A stretch of 7,955 bases of DNA from an uncultured Coprococcus sp. (lineage in GTDB: Bacteria > Bacillota > Clostridia > Lachnospirales > Lachnospiraceae): assembly GCA_900557435.1 (NCBI GenBank), contig USSH01000104.1:1-7955 (forward strand), given 5' to 3'. This document shows positions 1 to 6,360 of the stretch, piece by piece. The position numbers and the translations under genes are program-made. The notes beneath the pieces were generated by a model. That model made no database searches and had not been told where the DNA came from. It saw only the letters and a program-made list of their open reading frames with translations. How positions within the stretch are numbered: the first letter of the stretch is position 1; each line of letters starts with the position of its first letter.

Positions 1-63
1 AGAATGTAATTCCACGATTTAAATTTTCATCATCTTCAACCACGAGTATACCTGGTATAGCAT
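1..63 (-). CDS. Response regulator receiver domain, N-terminal fragment, with an apparent 5' frame problem
   Basis: Positions 49 down to 2 on the minus strand read ILVVEDDENLNRGITF, the first beta strand and acidic pocket (E-D-D) of a CheY-like receiver domain. This is expected to be the start of a two-component response regulator; the rest, including the phospho-accepting Asp and any DNA-binding domain, lies beyond the left edge. A well-placed ATG at 63-61, five bases after AGAGAGG, opens a frame that stops after 14 codons and is out of register with the receiver frame. The receiver frame has no ATG, GTG or TTG between its upstream stop (85-83) and the GTG at 43. Removing two bases near 53-52 would restore MLYRILVVEDD, a normal start for this family. 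So it is either frameshifted, started at a rare codon (ATA at 58), or a sequence error. It lies just downstream of the methyltransferase, probably in the same transcript. Confidence 0.7.
47..59. repeat. 13-bp perfect palindrome in the first codons of the response regulator
   Basis: TATACC-T-GGTATA is a perfect 6-bp inverted repeat around one central base. It overlaps exactly the place where the reading frame of the response regulator breaks. It could be an operator-like site, a hairpin, or simply the by-product of a small insertion. Confidence 0.45.
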
Positions 64-68
64 ATGCA

Positions 69-75
69 CCTCTCT
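69..75 (-). promoter_or_regulatory. Ribosome binding site AGAGAGG of the response regulator gene
   Basis: AGAGAGG reads on the minus strand, five bases before the ATG at 63-61. Its spacing argues that 63 is the intended start, which is what makes the frame clash with the receiver-domain sequence noteworthy. Confidence 0.6.
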
Positions 76-90
76 TTATTAACTATTCAT

Positions 91-150
91 CTAAAAATGC
101 TTCAATGCCTCCACAATTGCACTCTCTTTATCTTCTGGACACTGCGGTTA
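91..150 (-). other. In-frame lost C-terminal tail of the methyltransferase, beyond a probable nonsense codon
   Basis: After the TAA stop of the methyltransferase (150-148), the same frame stays open for 18 more codons, reading PQCPEDKESAIVEALKHF, and ends at TAG (93-91). Related methyltransferases in Lachnospiraceae, as I remember them, continue from an NLPKxED motif into a QPQCPxEKExAIxxAL segment. The TAA is therefore most simply explained as CAA (Gln) changed by one base. Full length would be 597 residues instead of 578. Confidence 0.6.
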
Positions 151-1884
151 CCTGCTATCTTCATTTTTAGGTAAATTATAATTCTTTCCAACCTCAATTC
201 CGCATTTTCTCTTTACCTGTGAGATATACAGATTGGAAACCTTCGTGCCGGCATTATGTTTAACCATATACTTCTTTATCTCATCATATATAGCCTTAGT
301 CTCTGCAGATGTTATATCCATATCATCAAGTTCAATCGTGACATTAATGTAATCATCAGGCTTTTGTTTCAGTTGGGACAAAAGAACAGCTGTCTCCACA
401 TGCCCGCTATGGCAAAACTGATCAACGACCGCAACCTTCTTCGCCTCATACCCCTTCTCCTGAAGTATCTTCACATCTCTCGCCAGGGTTGCCGGGTCGC
501 AGCTCACGTAGACGATACGTTCCGGCGCCATGTGGACCAGAGTATCCAGAAGCACCTGATCACAGCCCTTTCGCGGTGGGTCCACGACCACGACGTCCGC
601 ATGTGAGCCATCGCCGCCCTTCTTATATATATCTGGAACGACTTCCTCTGCCTTGCCGACGAAGAACTCGGCATTTGTGATCCCATTGATCTCAGCATTA
701 TGTCTTGCATCGTCTATAGCCTGTGGAACGATCTCCACTCCATATACCTTCTTTGCCTTCTGGGCGAGGAACAAGGATATGGTTCCTATTCCGCAGTACA
801 TGTCCCACACGGTCTCGTCACCGGACAGGTCCGCATACTCCAAAGCCTTGTTGTACAGGACATTTGTCTGGACAGGATTTACCTGATAGAAGGACAATGG
901 GGATATCTGATATTTGATGTCACCGATATAGTCCGTGATGTATGACTGTCCCCAGAGGGTTATGCACTTATCACCGAGTATACGGTTCGTATTCTCCATG
1001 TTGACGTTCAGGCAAATGGATGTCATGCCGTCTATCTTAACCAGTTCTTCTATCAAAATCTCACTGTGCGGAAGCTTGTTGCCATTTGTCACCAGACACA
1101 CCATGATCTCCTTGGTGGTAAATCCAACTCTGATAAGGATATGTCTGACCAGACCCCTTCCAGTCTCCTCATCGTAGGTCGATATGTGATTGTCCTCAAT
1201 GAAGCTTCTGACGATAGCAACTATTTTGTCATTCACAGGCGCACCGATGGCGCAGCTCTCTGTGTCTATGATGTCGTGGCTTCTTCCTGCGTAGAATCCG
1301 ATGACAACATTGCCGTTCTTGTCTCTGCCGACAGGGAATTGGGCCTTATTCCTGTAGTGGAATGGATCATCCATGCCGTAAGCTGGCTTTTCCATGATTG
1401 TTTCCACGTTCTCCATCTTGCCGATCCTCTGCAGACAGTTCTTCACCTTGTTCCACTTGTATTCGAGCTGCTGCTCATAGGAAACCTGCTGCATGGTACA
1501 TCCGCCGCATCGTTTCGCTTTATCGCACACTGGCTCCACACGGTATGGCGATGGTGTGATGAGCTTCATCAATCTTCCATAGGCTATGTTCTTCTTCACC
1601 TTGACGATCTTCACCTCCGCCAGATCGCCCACCACGGCATCCTTGACAAATACAGTCATGCCCTGAACATGTCCAATACCCTCTCCGTCATTGCCCATGT
1701 CCTCGATGAGCACCTGGTAATCCTCATTTTTGACAAGTGTGACTTCACCAGTATTCACCGCATCCGTTCCAGACGATCTAACATCTGAACTGGCACTATT
1801 CACTGCCTCCACAGCTTTTTTTCTCTGCACACCATTTACTAGTCTATTGTTCTTAGGTCTTCTATTGTTCCTAATATTTGACAT
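148..1884 (-). CDS. rlmD: 23S rRNA (uracil-C5)-methyltransferase, RlmD/RumA (TrmA) family
   Basis: Predicted cytoplasmic enzyme that uses S-adenosylmethionine to methylate C5 of a uridine in 23S rRNA; the exact site (U1939, U747 or both as in RlmCD) cannot be told from sequence. A basic tail (1-48) precedes a TRAM RNA-binding domain (about 50-108). Iron-sulfur cysteines are C120, C126, C129 (CGGC context) and probably C211. The SAM-binding motif is DMYCGIGTISLFLA (361-374), followed by VDPPRKG (434-440), the nucleophile C462 in VSCDPATLARD, and the proton-abstracting E497 in HVETAVLLS. A C-terminal extension (about 505-578) contains ISQVKRKCGIEVG. The start follows a GGAAGAGAGA stretch by six bases. 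All catalytic parts are intact; only the extreme C-terminus seems shortened by a nonsense codon. The response regulator follows 27 bases after the old stop at 91, suggesting one transcript. Confidence 0.92.
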   Translation of the reverse strand: MSNIRNNRRPKNNRLVNGVQRKKAVEAVNSASSDVRSSGTDAVNTGEVTLVKNEDYQVLIEDMGNDGEGIGHVQGMTVFVKDAVVGDLAEVKIVKVKKNIAYGRLMKLITPSPYRVEPVCDKAKRCGGCTMQQVSYEQQLEYKWNKVKNCLQRIGKMENVETIMEKPAYGMDDPFHYRNKAQFPVGRDKNGNVVIGFYAGRSHDIIDTESCAIGAPVNDKIVAIVRSFIEDNHISTYDEETGRGLVRHILIRVGFTTKEIMVCLVTNGNKLPHSEILIEELVKIDGMTSICLNVNMENTNRILGDKCITLWGQSYITDYIGDIKYQISPLSFYQVNPVQTNVLYNKALEYADLSGDETVWDMYCGIGTISLFLAQKAKKVYGVEIVPQAIDDARHNAEINGITNAEFFVGKAEEVVPDIYKKGGDGSHADVVVVDPPRKGCDQVLLDTLVHMAPERIVYVSCDPATLARDVKILQEKGYEAKKVAVVDQFCHSGHVETAVLLSQLKQKPDDYINVTIELDDMDITSAETKAIYDEIKKYMVKHNAGTKVSNLYISQVKRKCGIEVGKNYNLPKNEDSR

Positions 1885-1916
1885 ATACTATCTCTCTTCC
1901 TATTACTTACCATCAT

Positions 1917-1946
1917 GGGGCGATCCTATTCCTTGAAGATCGTCCC
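1917..1946 (-). other. Stem-loop in the leader of the methyltransferase gene
   Basis: GGGGCGATC (1917-1925) and GATCGTCCC (1938-1946) form a 9-pair stem with a 12-base loop. The pair 1920/1943 is a G.U wobble in plus-strand RNA and an A-C mismatch in minus-strand RNA. It lies about 30 bases upstream of the rlmD start. There is no U run after it on either strand, so it is not a canonical terminator. Role unknown. Confidence 0.4.
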
Positions 1947-1967
1947 TCTATATTATTAATCTAACCG

Positions 1968-1980
1968 TGGTATGATACCA
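1968..1980. repeat. 13-bp perfect palindrome TGGTAT-G-ATACCA
   Basis: A perfect 6-bp inverted repeat around one central base lies between rlmD and the DprA-like gene, directly next to the CCATGG repeat units. It could be a protein binding site or part of the same intergenic repeat element. Confidence 0.4.
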
Positions 1981-1984
1981 TTTC

Positions 1985-2070
1985 CCATGGCACGTAGACG
2001 CTCCGTTTGACACGGCGGCATTCCATGGGACACAGGGACGCTCCTCGTGACAAAAGGAACGTCCCTATGG
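1985..2070. repeat. Two diverged tandem intergenic repeat units abutting the DprA-like stop codon
   Basis: Two units begin with CCATGG (1985 and 2023) and share GACGCTCC (1997-2004, 2037-2044) and TGACA (2008-2012, 2048-2052). They are 38 and 42 bases long; a third boundary, CTATGG, follows at 2065 and contains the stop codon of the DprA-like gene. Short GGGACG/CCATGG-rich intergenic repeats of this look are something I associate with Lachnospiraceae chromosomes, but I cannot name a described family. Confidence 0.5.
2035..2065 (-). terminator. Hairpin directly after the DprA-like gene, possible terminator without a U tract
   Basis: GGGACG (2035-2040) pairs with CGTCCC (2060-2065), and after one mismatch TCCT (2042-2045) pairs with AGGA (2055-2058). 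On the minus strand the stem starts inside the TAG stop codon of the DprA-like gene. No U run follows, so it may slow or process the transcript rather than terminate it in the classic way. Confidence 0.4.
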
Positions 2071-3078
2071 AACCCTAAACATGCTAAACTGTGTATAGTG
2101 CTCTTCTTGTTCTGATGAACCATTGTTAGCAGAAGCAGTTCCTCCATTTCCTGAATCACCAGCGTTTCCGGTGATTACATCCAGCAGACTCACATCAGAC
2201 AAACTATATGGCAAAGCCCCGCTCTCTATAAGCTTCTTGTTGCCCTCACTTGTAGAATCACTCCACACAAAAACTTTTCCCCATCCATGTCTAATAGCTT
2301 CTTTGGCTCCTGTCCATGTTCCGCCCTTATTGTAATCAGACTCTGCCACAAATGTTCCATATGCCGATGCATATATATATTTATTTCGGTTCATGGCTCT
2401 TGCAGCCGTAAATCCTGCAGTTGGAAGCATATCTGAAAATACCAGCATATTTCCAGCTACAAGCTGCTGATTGATATCCTTCTTTTTGACTTTGCTCACA
2501 AGTGAGTCAGCAAGATATTCTACAACTGCTCCTCCATTTCCAAGAGCTGATATCTCTGCTGTCTGATCCGCACCTCTGGCACCACCAGAGTATACGACCA
2601 GTTTCTCTCGGACTGCCTTCTCCACCAGAGACTTTATAAATTCAAGTCCTTCATTGCTGAGATTTCTGGAACCCACGACACCGATCCCTATATTGTGCGC
2701 GAGGTCAATATTGCCAGCGTAGAAAAGCACCGGTGGTTTTTTCACGCCAAGTACCCGCTTCAGCATAACAGGATAACCATCGCTCAGCATGGTCTTGACG
2801 TATATACCCCTCTGTTCATAATCGTTCAGCGCCACAGCAGCCGCCGCGCCACGATCAGCAAGTCTTGCAAATCTGTCACACTCTGGCTGATCATACCCAA
2901 GCTCCTTAAGTCTGCTGCAATCCTCAAGCACCACCTTAGGCTCCATCTTATATTCAACGATTTTTTCTATAAATCTATTCCACTCACCAAGAGTGAGAGT
3001 ATTTGTCTGTTCATCCTTGCCTATACCCACTCTGGAGCATAGCAGAATGGTACTCATCTCATTATCCGTATATTTCAT
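2065..3078 (-). CDS. DprA/SLOG-like protein, PsyrA (RqlI)-type partner of a RecQ-PRTase helicase
   Basis: A 337-residue DprA-family protein. The N-terminal part (1-90) is poorly recognisable. The DprA core starts at GYPVMLKRVLGVKKPPVLFYAGN (101-123) and continues with the Rossmann-like nucleotide/DNA-binding motifs VGSRNLSNEG (135-144) and SGGARGADQTAE (164-175), then AARAMNRNKYIYA (225-237) and SDYNKGGTW (247-255). The usual DprA C-terminal winged helix is not seen; instead there is a Gly/Ser/Asn-rich tail (about 304-325) ending in YTQFSMFRVP. QFSMF (330-334) fits a sliding-clamp-binding pentapeptide. It lies 97 bases downstream of the RecQ-PRTase gene in the same direction, the architecture known as PsyrTA or RqlHI, where this partner acts as antitoxin or restrainer. 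AGGA lies four bases before the start. The alternative, a transformation DprA, is less likely given the partner and the missing C-terminal domain. Confidence 0.85.
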   Translation of the reverse strand: MKYTDNEMSTILLCSRVGIGKDEQTNTLTLGEWNRFIEKIVEYKMEPKVVLEDCSRLKELGYDQPECDRFARLADRGAAAAVALNDYEQRGIYVKTMLSDGYPVMLKRVLGVKKPPVLFYAGNIDLAHNIGIGVVGSRNLSNEGLEFIKSLVEKAVREKLVVYSGGARGADQTAEISALGNGGAVVEYLADSLVSKVKKKDINQQLVAGNMLVFSDMLPTAGFTAARAMNRNKYIYASAYGTFVAESDYNKGGTWTGAKEAIRHGWGKVFVWSDSTSEGNKKLIESGALPYSLSDVSLLDVITGNAGDSGNGGTASANNGSSEQEEHYTQFSMFRVP

Positions 3079-3132
3079 ATTTTCCTGTTCGATCCTAATC
3101 TAATTTTACATAGCTATTTTTTATCAGTATTT

Positions 3133-3184
3133 GCGTTTAGTCTTCATGTTTAATTTTCATGTTTAATTTCCATATTTAATTTCC
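3133..3184. repeat. 13-bp tandem repeat, about four copies, starting at the stop codon of the helicase gene
   Basis: On the minus strand the copies are GGAAATTAAATAT (3184-3172), GGAAATTAAACAT (3171-3159), GAAAATTAAACAT (3158-3146) and a degraded GAAGACTAAACGC (3145-3133). The first copy contains the last two codons (Gly, Asn) and TAA stop of the helicase gene. Copy-number change would not alter that protein, because the stop lies in the first copy, but would change the spacing to the DprA-like gene. Confidence 0.8.
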
Positions 3185-5248
3185 GTGTCCGGCACTGTTA
3201 GCCAATGCAAATGGATATATCTTTCCACTTACTGATTTGCGCATCTTGTATCCACAGCATGTAAATGTCCACTTGGAATCGACCATGTCATCAACCAGAA
3301 GAATGTTGTCAGGTCTTACCTGTTTTATTGCAAATGACTTATCTGCGTTCTGCCACTGCATATAGCTGTTGTTAAACTTCTTCTGACATTCTGTATCAGC
3401 ACACTTCTCTATAGCCTCAAAGAAATCAATGCCGAGTGCTGCTGCCAGTTTCTCAGCAAAATCTCTGACAAGTAATGGTCTCCTCCTGGATGGAATAAAT
3501 GTTACACTGTGTATATCGTTCTCTCGGACAAATCCCTTCAATCTCTCAGCGGCAGCATTCACAAGTTCTTCCCTGAAGGATCCTCTCTTGTATTTATCCT
3601 CTGATACCATAGTTCCCCATCCGGCATCCCCATAATTGCTGAGGACAAGTCCTGGTTCAACCTGATACTCCTGCTCTATCCTGCTCTTTCCGCTTTCACT
3701 GCAGGTTTTATTCGGCCACCTCTTTCTTGGCTCTATGATATTAAAATCTTCCTTTATGAACTTGCCTGCCTCACTGATCTCTGCCTGGGTGATATCCGTA
3801 TCAAATATCTTCCCTACAAGGCAATTACTGCATTTGCCACAGGCGCACGCCTTACGATCGTCCAGCTCCCTGGCTATAAATTGCATGTAACATTCATCTG
3901 TGTTGCAAAAATCAGTCATCCTGTTAAGTTCAGCTCTTCTTATAGCTGTGATTTCTTTACTGTGTGTCATATCAGGAGTCCATGCTGCTGCACTTCTGTA
4001 GTATCCGGTATGCTCTTTATAGACCACACCATCCACCTCGAGATACTTCAATGTCTTTTCCACTCTGGAAGACTTCATATTGACATAACTTTCTATCTCG
4101 TTCTTGTTCTTTCCTGGATTATCCGCCACCGCCCTCACAACATCAAGCATTTCCGCCTCAGTTGGGAATGCCGAATTGATAAAGTAGTTATTGATAATAT
4201 CATCCTGCTCACCATACATAAGAATGGCATAAGCTGCTGGTATATGTCTTCCAGCACGTCCAATCTCCTGGTAATATTCAACTACGTTCTTTGGTCTCTG
4301 AAAATGTATGACGAACCCTATATCATCTTTGTCATATCCCATGCCAAATGCTGTCGTTGCGACAAGTGCCTTTATCTCATTCTTATTGAAACGATCAATA
4401 ACAGCAACCTTCTCCTCAGAAGTTCCTGACTTAGAATAAAAAACATCTGCAGCCACTCCATGCCTGACAAGCCATTTACATACCAGATCACAATCATTAG
4501 TCGTCAGACAATACACTATTCCGGTTCCCGGAACCCCATTGATATTCTTTGCAAGCCAGGCAAGTCTCTCCTCCCTGCTGTCAAGAGGTATCGTTTGAAT
4601 GGCAATAGATTCCCTCATAAGCTCTCCCCTGCTTATCAAGATATCCCCACCAAGCTGTGATCTGATATCTTCAACAACTCTGTCATTTGCTGTTGCTGTC
4701 GTTGCAAGCACTGGTACATTTGCAGGCAACAGCTGGATAAATTTCACCAGTCTCCTATAATCTGGTCTGAAATCATGACCCCAATCAGATATGCAGTGTG
4801 CCTCATCTACAACAAACAAACCTACACGACTTGCAAGACTATTCATAAAAGAGTCCAGGAAATCTTTATTTGCAAGCCGCTCTGGAGCGACTATAAGTGC
4901 ATCCACGTCCCCTGCAGCTATATCTGCAAGTATGTTTCCCCAGTCATCCTGATTGTTGGAATTGATGGTCTCCACACGAAGCCCCAGACGCTTCGCCGAG
5001 TCCACCTGATTGTCCATCAACGCAAGTAGCGGGCTAATGATTATAGTGAACTTTCCTGTTTCTCTCCTGATCATCTTAGTTGCCATAAAGTACACAAGAC
5101 TCTTACCCCATCCTGTTTTCTGTACCACAAGAGTACGTCTGCCTTCCAGCACACCCTCTATAGCCTCAAGCTGGCCAGGATTGAATTTCGCATTCTCACC
5201 GTAGCACTCTTCAAATATCTTTGTTATCTCTTCTCTGCTGTACCCCAT
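3176..5248 (-). CDS. RecQ-like DNA helicase fused to a C-terminal phosphoribosyltransferase-like domain, PsyrT (RqlH)-type
   Basis: A 690-residue ATP-dependent helicase of superfamily 2, expected to unwind DNA 3'-5'. RecQ motifs in order: motif 0 FNPGQLEAI (22-30), Walker A QKTGWGKS (43-50), DEAH box VVDEAHCISDWGHDFRPDY (146-164), LATTATAND (181-189), TTAFGMGYDKDD (298-309) and the arginine-finger motif YQEIGRAGR (326-334). A zinc-binding cluster follows (C448, C453, C468, C470, C473, C476). In place of an HRDC domain, the C-terminus (about 580-690) resembles a phosphoribosyltransferase, with the PRPP-loop-like ILLVDDMVDSKWT at 649-661. Lys659 stands where the loop normally has Gly. The start follows GGGGGAAG with normal spacing. 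With the downstream DprA-like gene it forms a PsyrTA/RqlHI pair, in which this protein is the toxic effector. This gene and its partner look more AT-rich than yhaM and rlmD, which suggests transfer. Confidence 0.9.
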   Translation of the reverse strand: MGYSREEITKIFEECYGENAKFNPGQLEAIEGVLEGRRTLVVQKTGWGKSLVYFMATKMIRRETGKFTIIISPLLALMDNQVDSAKRLGLRVETINSNNQDDWGNILADIAAGDVDALIVAPERLANKDFLDSFMNSLASRVGLFVVDEAHCISDWGHDFRPDYRRLVKFIQLLPANVPVLATTATANDRVVEDIRSQLGGDILISRGELMRESIAIQTIPLDSREERLAWLAKNINGVPGTGIVYCLTTNDCDLVCKWLVRHGVAADVFYSKSGTSEEKVAVIDRFNKNEIKALVATTAFGMGYDKDDIGFVIHFQRPKNVVEYYQEIGRAGRHIPAAYAILMYGEQDDIINNYFINSAFPTEAEMLDVVRAVADNPGKNKNEIESYVNMKSSRVEKTLKYLEVDGVVYKEHTGYYRSAAAWTPDMTHSKEITAIRRAELNRMTDFCNTDECYMQFIARELDDRKACACGKCSNCLVGKIFDTDITQAEISEAGKFIKEDFNIIEPRKRWPNKTCSESGKSRIEQEYQVEPGLVLSNYGDAGWGTMVSEDKYKRGSFREELVNAAAERLKGFVRENDIHSVTFIPSRRRPLLVRDFAEKLAAALGIDFFEAIEKCADTECQKKFNNSYMQWQNADKSFAIKQVRPDNILLVDDMVDSKWTFTCCGYKMRKSVSGKIYPFALANSAGHGN

Positions 5249-5354
5249 TTTCTTCCCCCTATATTATCGTTTCTTCATTATGTATATTTGCTATCCTTGA
5301 TTTATGAGCTTTATCCATATGAAACCCGCATTAACCCCATGGCGGTGAATCATA

Positions 5355-6296
5355 TTACTCCGACGTCTTCCTTATGTTGGACTGGAGCGCTCTGTTGAAG
5401 CCCAGCCAGCCATTGTTGTCCTTTGCCGCATCCAGTTCCTGGATAAATGTCTGGATCTTGGCGTCTGTGTTGTCCGCCATGGACAGTGCCAGAGCCTCGA
5501 TGAGTGCCGGTTTCTTCGGTGAGCCGTACTCAAGCTCTCCGTGGTGAGCCAGTATGCAGTGCTCCAGCTCATTTGCCGCCTTGGCAGGAAAATTCTCTAT
5601 CGTATTTATCTTGTCGCGGATCATCATCGTTCCCATAACGATGTGTCCCAGAAGCTGACCTGCGTCTGTGTAGTCGTTCTCAGGGAACTTGGAGATCTCA
5701 TAGACCTTGCCAATATCGTGAAGTAACGCCGCTGTGATCAGCAGATCCCTGTTGAGCACCGGATAGTATGTGGTGTAGTAGTCACACATCTTGGCAACTG
5801 CCAGCGAGTGCTCAAGTAAGCCTCCTATGTATCCGTGATGTATCGATTTTGCAGCCGAGTGATTCTTGAATTCCTTGACAAATGCAGGATCTTCGGCGAA
5901 GAATTTCTTCAGAAGTACCTTGTAGTAATCCTTGTCGAGTGATTCTACGAGAGCCATCAGATCTTTGTACATCTGCTCTATATCCTTCTTGGTGCATGGC
6001 ATATAATCAGCCTCAACATACTCTCCCTCGTCTGCGATCCTAATCTTCTTGATGTTGAGCTGGAGCTCATTGTTAAATGATGTCACCTGCCCATCCACCT
6101 TGATGAAGTTCTTTGCCTCAAAGTGTCCGATCGCATTTGTCAGCTCCCACACCTTTCCGGCTATGCTTCCTGTTTTATCCACAAGCTCCAGGTTGTAATA
6201 TGTCTTTCCTGATTTTGTCGTTCCTGTCTGCTTGTTCTTGCAGAGATAGACATTCGATATCATGTCGCCTTCATTGAAATCTGTTATAAATACCAT
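5355..6296 (-). CDS. yhaM: 3'-5' exoribonuclease YhaM family (OB fold plus HD domain)
   Basis: Predicted cytoplasmic metal-dependent 3'-5' exonuclease for RNA, and possibly single-stranded DNA, as in the Bacillus YhaM family. The 313 residues match the family's usual length. The N-terminal OB-fold (about 10-90) contains SGKTYYNLELVDKTGSIAGK (29-48) and the typical VDGQVTSFNNELQL segment (67-80). The HD phosphohydrolase-type domain carries H153/H154, H163 in GGLLEHSLAVA, the HD pair H193-D194 in LLHDIGKVYE, H218, H251/H252 in AHHGELEYGSPKKP and D275. The start is supported by GAGG eight bases upstream. The gene lies 106 bases upstream of the RecQ-PRTase gene; I see no convincing terminator in that gap, so some read-through into the pair is possible. 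The sequence looks intact. Confidence 0.9.
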   Translation of the reverse strand: MVFITDFNEGDMISNVYLCKNKQTGTTKSGKTYYNLELVDKTGSIAGKVWELTNAIGHFEAKNFIKVDGQVTSFNNELQLNIKKIRIADEGEYVEADYMPCTKKDIEQMYKDLMALVESLDKDYYKVLLKKFFAEDPAFVKEFKNHSAAKSIHHGYIGGLLEHSLAVAKMCDYYTTYYPVLNRDLLITAALLHDIGKVYEISKFPENDYTDAGQLLGHIVMGTMMIRDKINTIENFPAKAANELEHCILAHHGELEYGSPKKPALIEALALSMADNTDAKIQTFIQELDAAKDNNGWLGFNRALQSNIRKTSE

Positions 6297-6360
6297 TTTT
6301 CTTTCCTCTTTCTACTTCCTATACTTGATTATTAATCCAAACCTAAAATTAAATCATATA

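Noticed and set aside
1066..1788. 240-codon open frame on the plus strand
   Set aside because: It lies wholly antisense to rlmD, which carries all family motifs; it lacks a recognisable domain and is a shadow of rlmD codon use.
1950..1980. Promoter for rlmD on the minus strand (TAATAT as -10)
   Set aside because: The -35 position matches only about three of six consensus bases; not strong enough to annotate.
3079..3132. Promoter for the DprA-like gene inside the gap
   Set aside because: A TGATAAAAA extended -10-like stretch exists but no credible -35 box is at the right distance.
3133..3184. CRISPR array
   Set aside because: The repeats are 13 bp, directly abutting and without spacers, so this is a simple tandem repeat.
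1984..5343. 8-bp match CCCATGGC at 1984-1991 and 5336-5343 on both sides of the helicase/DprA pair, as possible target-site duplication
   Set aside because: The core CCATGG is palindromic and recurs in the nearby repeat units; positions do not lie symmetrically at the cassette ends, so chance is likely.
5317..5354. Possible terminator between yhaM and the helicase gene
   Set aside because: Only a 4-bp CCGC/GCGG stem with a large loop and no U run; too weak to call.
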